From positions 1 to 7,836 of the forward strand of contig QJVU01000123.1 in the NCBI GenBank assembly GCA_003235605.1: DNA of 7,836 bases, in the 5' to 3' direction. Position 1 is the stretch's first letter, and each line of letters starts with the position of its first letter. This document shows, one piece after another, positions 6,516 through 7,836 of this stretch. The position numbers were made by a program, and so were the translations under genes. The DNA is from Planctomycetota bacterium. Its GTDB lineage: Bacteria; Planctomycetota; UBA1135; UBA2386. Under the pieces are notes generated by a model. The model made no database searches. It saw nothing but the letters and a program-made list of their open reading frames with translations, and was not told the DNA's origin.

Positions 6516-7057
6516 GCGCCAGCACCGTGCTCACGATCCGGCCGGCGCGGGTTGCCGATGCTGGCGCCATCCTCAGGCTCGTCAACGAGTTGGCGCTGCA
6601 GCAGATCCTGCTGCCTCGCTCGCCAGCCTCGGTGATCGAGAACATCCGCGATTTCCACGTTGCCGAGGTGGACGGCGGCTTCGCCGGCTGCGCCGCCTTG
6701 CACGTCGTGTGGTCGGATCTGGCCGAAGTCCGCTCCATCGCCATCGTGCCGGGCCGCCAGCGCAGCGGCATCGGCCGCGCCCTGATGGAGCACCTGGTCC
6801 TGGAGGCGGAGCAGATGGGCATTCCACGTCTCTTCGCCTTCACCTACGCCCAGGGCTTCTTCGGGAAGATGGGGTTCACGGTGGTTCCCCACGGTGATCT
6901 CCCCCACAAGGTGTTCAAGGACTGCCTGCACTGCCCGAAGTTCACCGCTTGCGACGAGATCGCCATGGAGCGGGTGCTGCGACTCCCCAACGGAGCCGAG
7001 GCCGACTCCTTCGGCATCCCGCTGACGACGATCCCACTCCCTCGCCGGGCCCAATGA
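6512..7057 (+). CDS. argA: Short GNAT-type N-acetylglutamate synthase
   Basis: It probably acetylates glutamate with acetyl-CoA, the first step of the pathway. It has 181 residues from a GTG start overlapping the argH stop and consists of a single GNAT domain without the amino-acid-kinase domain of E. coli ArgA. After TIRPARVADAG (8-18), LPRS (34-37), IRDFHVAE (45-52) and AEVRSIAI (71-78) comes the acetyl-CoA loop QRSGIG (83-88), then FFGKMGF (116-122). A motif KDCLHCPKFTACDEIAM (136-152) follows, with Cys138, Cys141 and Cys147. This order, including LPxKVxKDCxxCPxxxxCDE, matches the acetyltransferase part of ArgH(A) fusions and resembles the short ArgA of Mycobacterium tuberculosis, which can use glutamine as well as glutamate. 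A tail of about 25 residues (156-181), proline-containing, follows the motif. The frame stays open far upstream inside argH, but that part is not protein-like. Function is inferred from family and context; another amino acceptor is possible. Confidence 0.87.
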   Translation: MSASTVLTIRPARVADAGAILRLVNELALQQILLPRSPASVIENIRDFHVAEVDGGFAGCAALHVVWSDLAEVRSIAIVPGRQRSGIGRALMEHLVLEAEQMGIPRLFAFTYAQGFFGKMGFTVVPHGDLPHKVFKDCLHCPKFTACDEIAMERVLRLPNGAEADSFGIPLTTIPLPRRAQ

Positions 7058-7836
7058 CCCTGCCCCCGGGTTTCTCGGCCTCGGGGGTGCATTGCGGCCT
7101 GCGGCCGACCGCCGCCCCCGACCTGGGCCTGCTGGTGGCCGACGCGGCCTGCCGGGCCACCGCCCTCTTCACCCGGAACCTCCTGGTTGGCGCCCACATC
7201 AAGGTCTGCCTGGATCACCTGCGCCGATCCCACAGCATGGTGCGGGCAGTGCTGGTGAACTCGGGAAACGCCAACTGTGCCACCGGAGCCGCGGGCGAAG
7301 AGGATGCCCGGACCTTGTGTCGCTCCCTGGCGGACATCCTCTCCTGTCCCGAGGAGCAGGTGCTGTGCATGAGCACCGGTGCCATCGGCGCGCGTCTCCC
7401 CGTGGCCAGGATCCGGGATGCGCTGCCGGGCCTCTGCGAGGGCTTGTCGCCAGACGGACTCGACGCCTTCGCCACCGCCATCCTGACCACCGACACCTGC
7501 ACCAAGACGGCCACCGCGACCGCTCCCGCGGAGAACGGCGGGACCGTCACGGTCACCGGCATCGCCAAGGGATCGGGGATGATCCATCCCGACCTGGCGA
7601 CGATGCTGGCGTTCCTGCTCACCGACGGCCGCGGCACCGGGAACCTCGGCGTGACCCTGCGCAGCCTTGCCGACGACAGCTTTCACTGCATGACCGTGGA
7701 CGGCGACACCTCCCCCAACGACACGGTGCTGCTGTGGAGCACGGAACGGCACCGGGTGCGCCCGGTGCTCGATGCCCATGGCCTGGAGCAGGGCGATGCT
7801 TTCGACGATGTGCTGCTCCAGGTCGCCCGGGACCTC
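7054..7836 (+). CDS. argJ: Ornithine (glutamate) N-acetyltransferase, 3'-truncated by window edge
   Basis: This enzyme transfers the acetyl group from N-acetylornithine to glutamate, releasing ornithine and recycling the acetyl group. Some members also use acetyl-CoA and so cover the first step too. 261 residues are visible from ATG 7054, which overlaps the argA stop as ATGA; the frame runs off the end, and typical members are about 400 residues. Visible motifs are PPGFSASGVHCGL (4-16), LFTRN (38-42), VLVNSGNANCATG (66-78), the oxyanion-hole STGAIG (107-112), ILTTDTCTK (143-151), and GIAKGSGMIHPDLATML (169-185). Family members are made as one chain and cut themselves before the nucleophile, here Thr183 (codon 7600-7602), after Ala182. 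VDGDTSPNDT (215-224) follows, with Pro where Thr is usual. No clear ribosome binding site precedes the start. No argE is in view, so ArgJ is the likely route to ornithine. Confidence 0.95.
   Translation, partial: MTLPPGFSASGVHCGLRPTAAPDLGLLVADAACRATALFTRNLLVGAHIKVCLDHLRRSHSMVRAVLVNSGNANCATGAAGEEDARTLCRSLADILSCPEEQVLCMSTGAIGARLPVARIRDALPGLCEGLSPDGLDAFATAILTTDTCTKTATATAPAENGGTVTVTGIAKGSGMIHPDLATMLAFLLTDGRGTGNLGVTLRSLADDSFHCMTVDGDTSPNDTVLLWSTERHRVRPVLDAHGLEQGDAFDDVLLQVARDL

Noticed and set aside
7036..7100. Possible terminator or promoter at the argA/argJ junction
   Set aside because: The genes overlap, no T-run follows a stem, and no -10/-35 pair is recognisable in this GC-rich stretch.
6844..7779. 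Minus-strand open frame of 311 codons opposite argA and argJ
   Set aside because: It is in register with argJ and composed of typical antisense-shadow residues. argJ motifs on the plus strand are unmistakable.

Overview
The window lies inside one long plus-strand operon for de novo arginine biosynthesis. The gene order is argC (5' end off the window) - argB - argD - argF - argG - argH - argA (short GNAT type) - argJ (3' end off the window). Every gene is recognisable from conserved active-site motifs. There is no intergenic stretch longer than 3 bases, so no promoter, terminator, RNA gene, mobile element or CRISPR array is visible. The promoter must lie upstream of position 1, and the end of the transcript downstream of 7836.

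Organism. The DNA is GC-rich (about two thirds G+C by eye) and codons mostly end in G or C. argG and argH contain no TTA or CTA (Leu) or TCA (Ser) codons over nearly all their length. This is a GC-rich bacterium. The protein set is a type I ArgG, a short ArgB, a domain-only GNAT ArgA and ArgJ in one operon, with no argR and no carAB in view. That would fit a lineage such as Acidobacteriota, but the sequence alone does not fix the phylum and I hold this guess weakly.

Layout. 2-952 argC (acetylglutamyl-phosphate reductase); 949-1761 argB (acetylglutamate kinase, TTG start); 1754-2950 argD (acetylornithine aminotransferase); 2947-3906 argF (ornithine carbamoyltransferase); 3903-5108 argG (argininosuccinate synthase); 5112-6515 argH (argininosuccinate lyase); 6512-7057 argA (short acetylglutamate synthase, GTG start); 7054-7836 argJ (ornithine/glutamate acetyltransferase). 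Five of the seven junctions are 4-base stop/start overlaps (TTGA, ATGA or GTGA), argB/argD overlaps by 8 bases, and argG/argH are 3 bases apart, so the proteins are probably made by coupled translation.

How the genes work together. ArgA (or ArgJ) acetylates glutamate. ArgB phosphorylates acetylglutamate, ArgC reduces it to the semialdehyde and ArgD transaminates that to acetylornithine. ArgJ moves the acetyl group back to glutamate and releases ornithine. ArgF, ArgG and ArgH then build citrulline, argininosuccinate and arginine. Every step from glutamate to arginine is covered; only carbamoyl-phosphate synthesis is missing from the window. I found no convincing undescribed system. The points most worth a second look are the stand-alone GNAT-type ArgA overlapping argH (an unfused counterpart of the known ArgH(A) fusion), its conserved-looking cysteine cluster, and the apparent lack of the usual arginine-sensing modules on both ArgA and ArgB.
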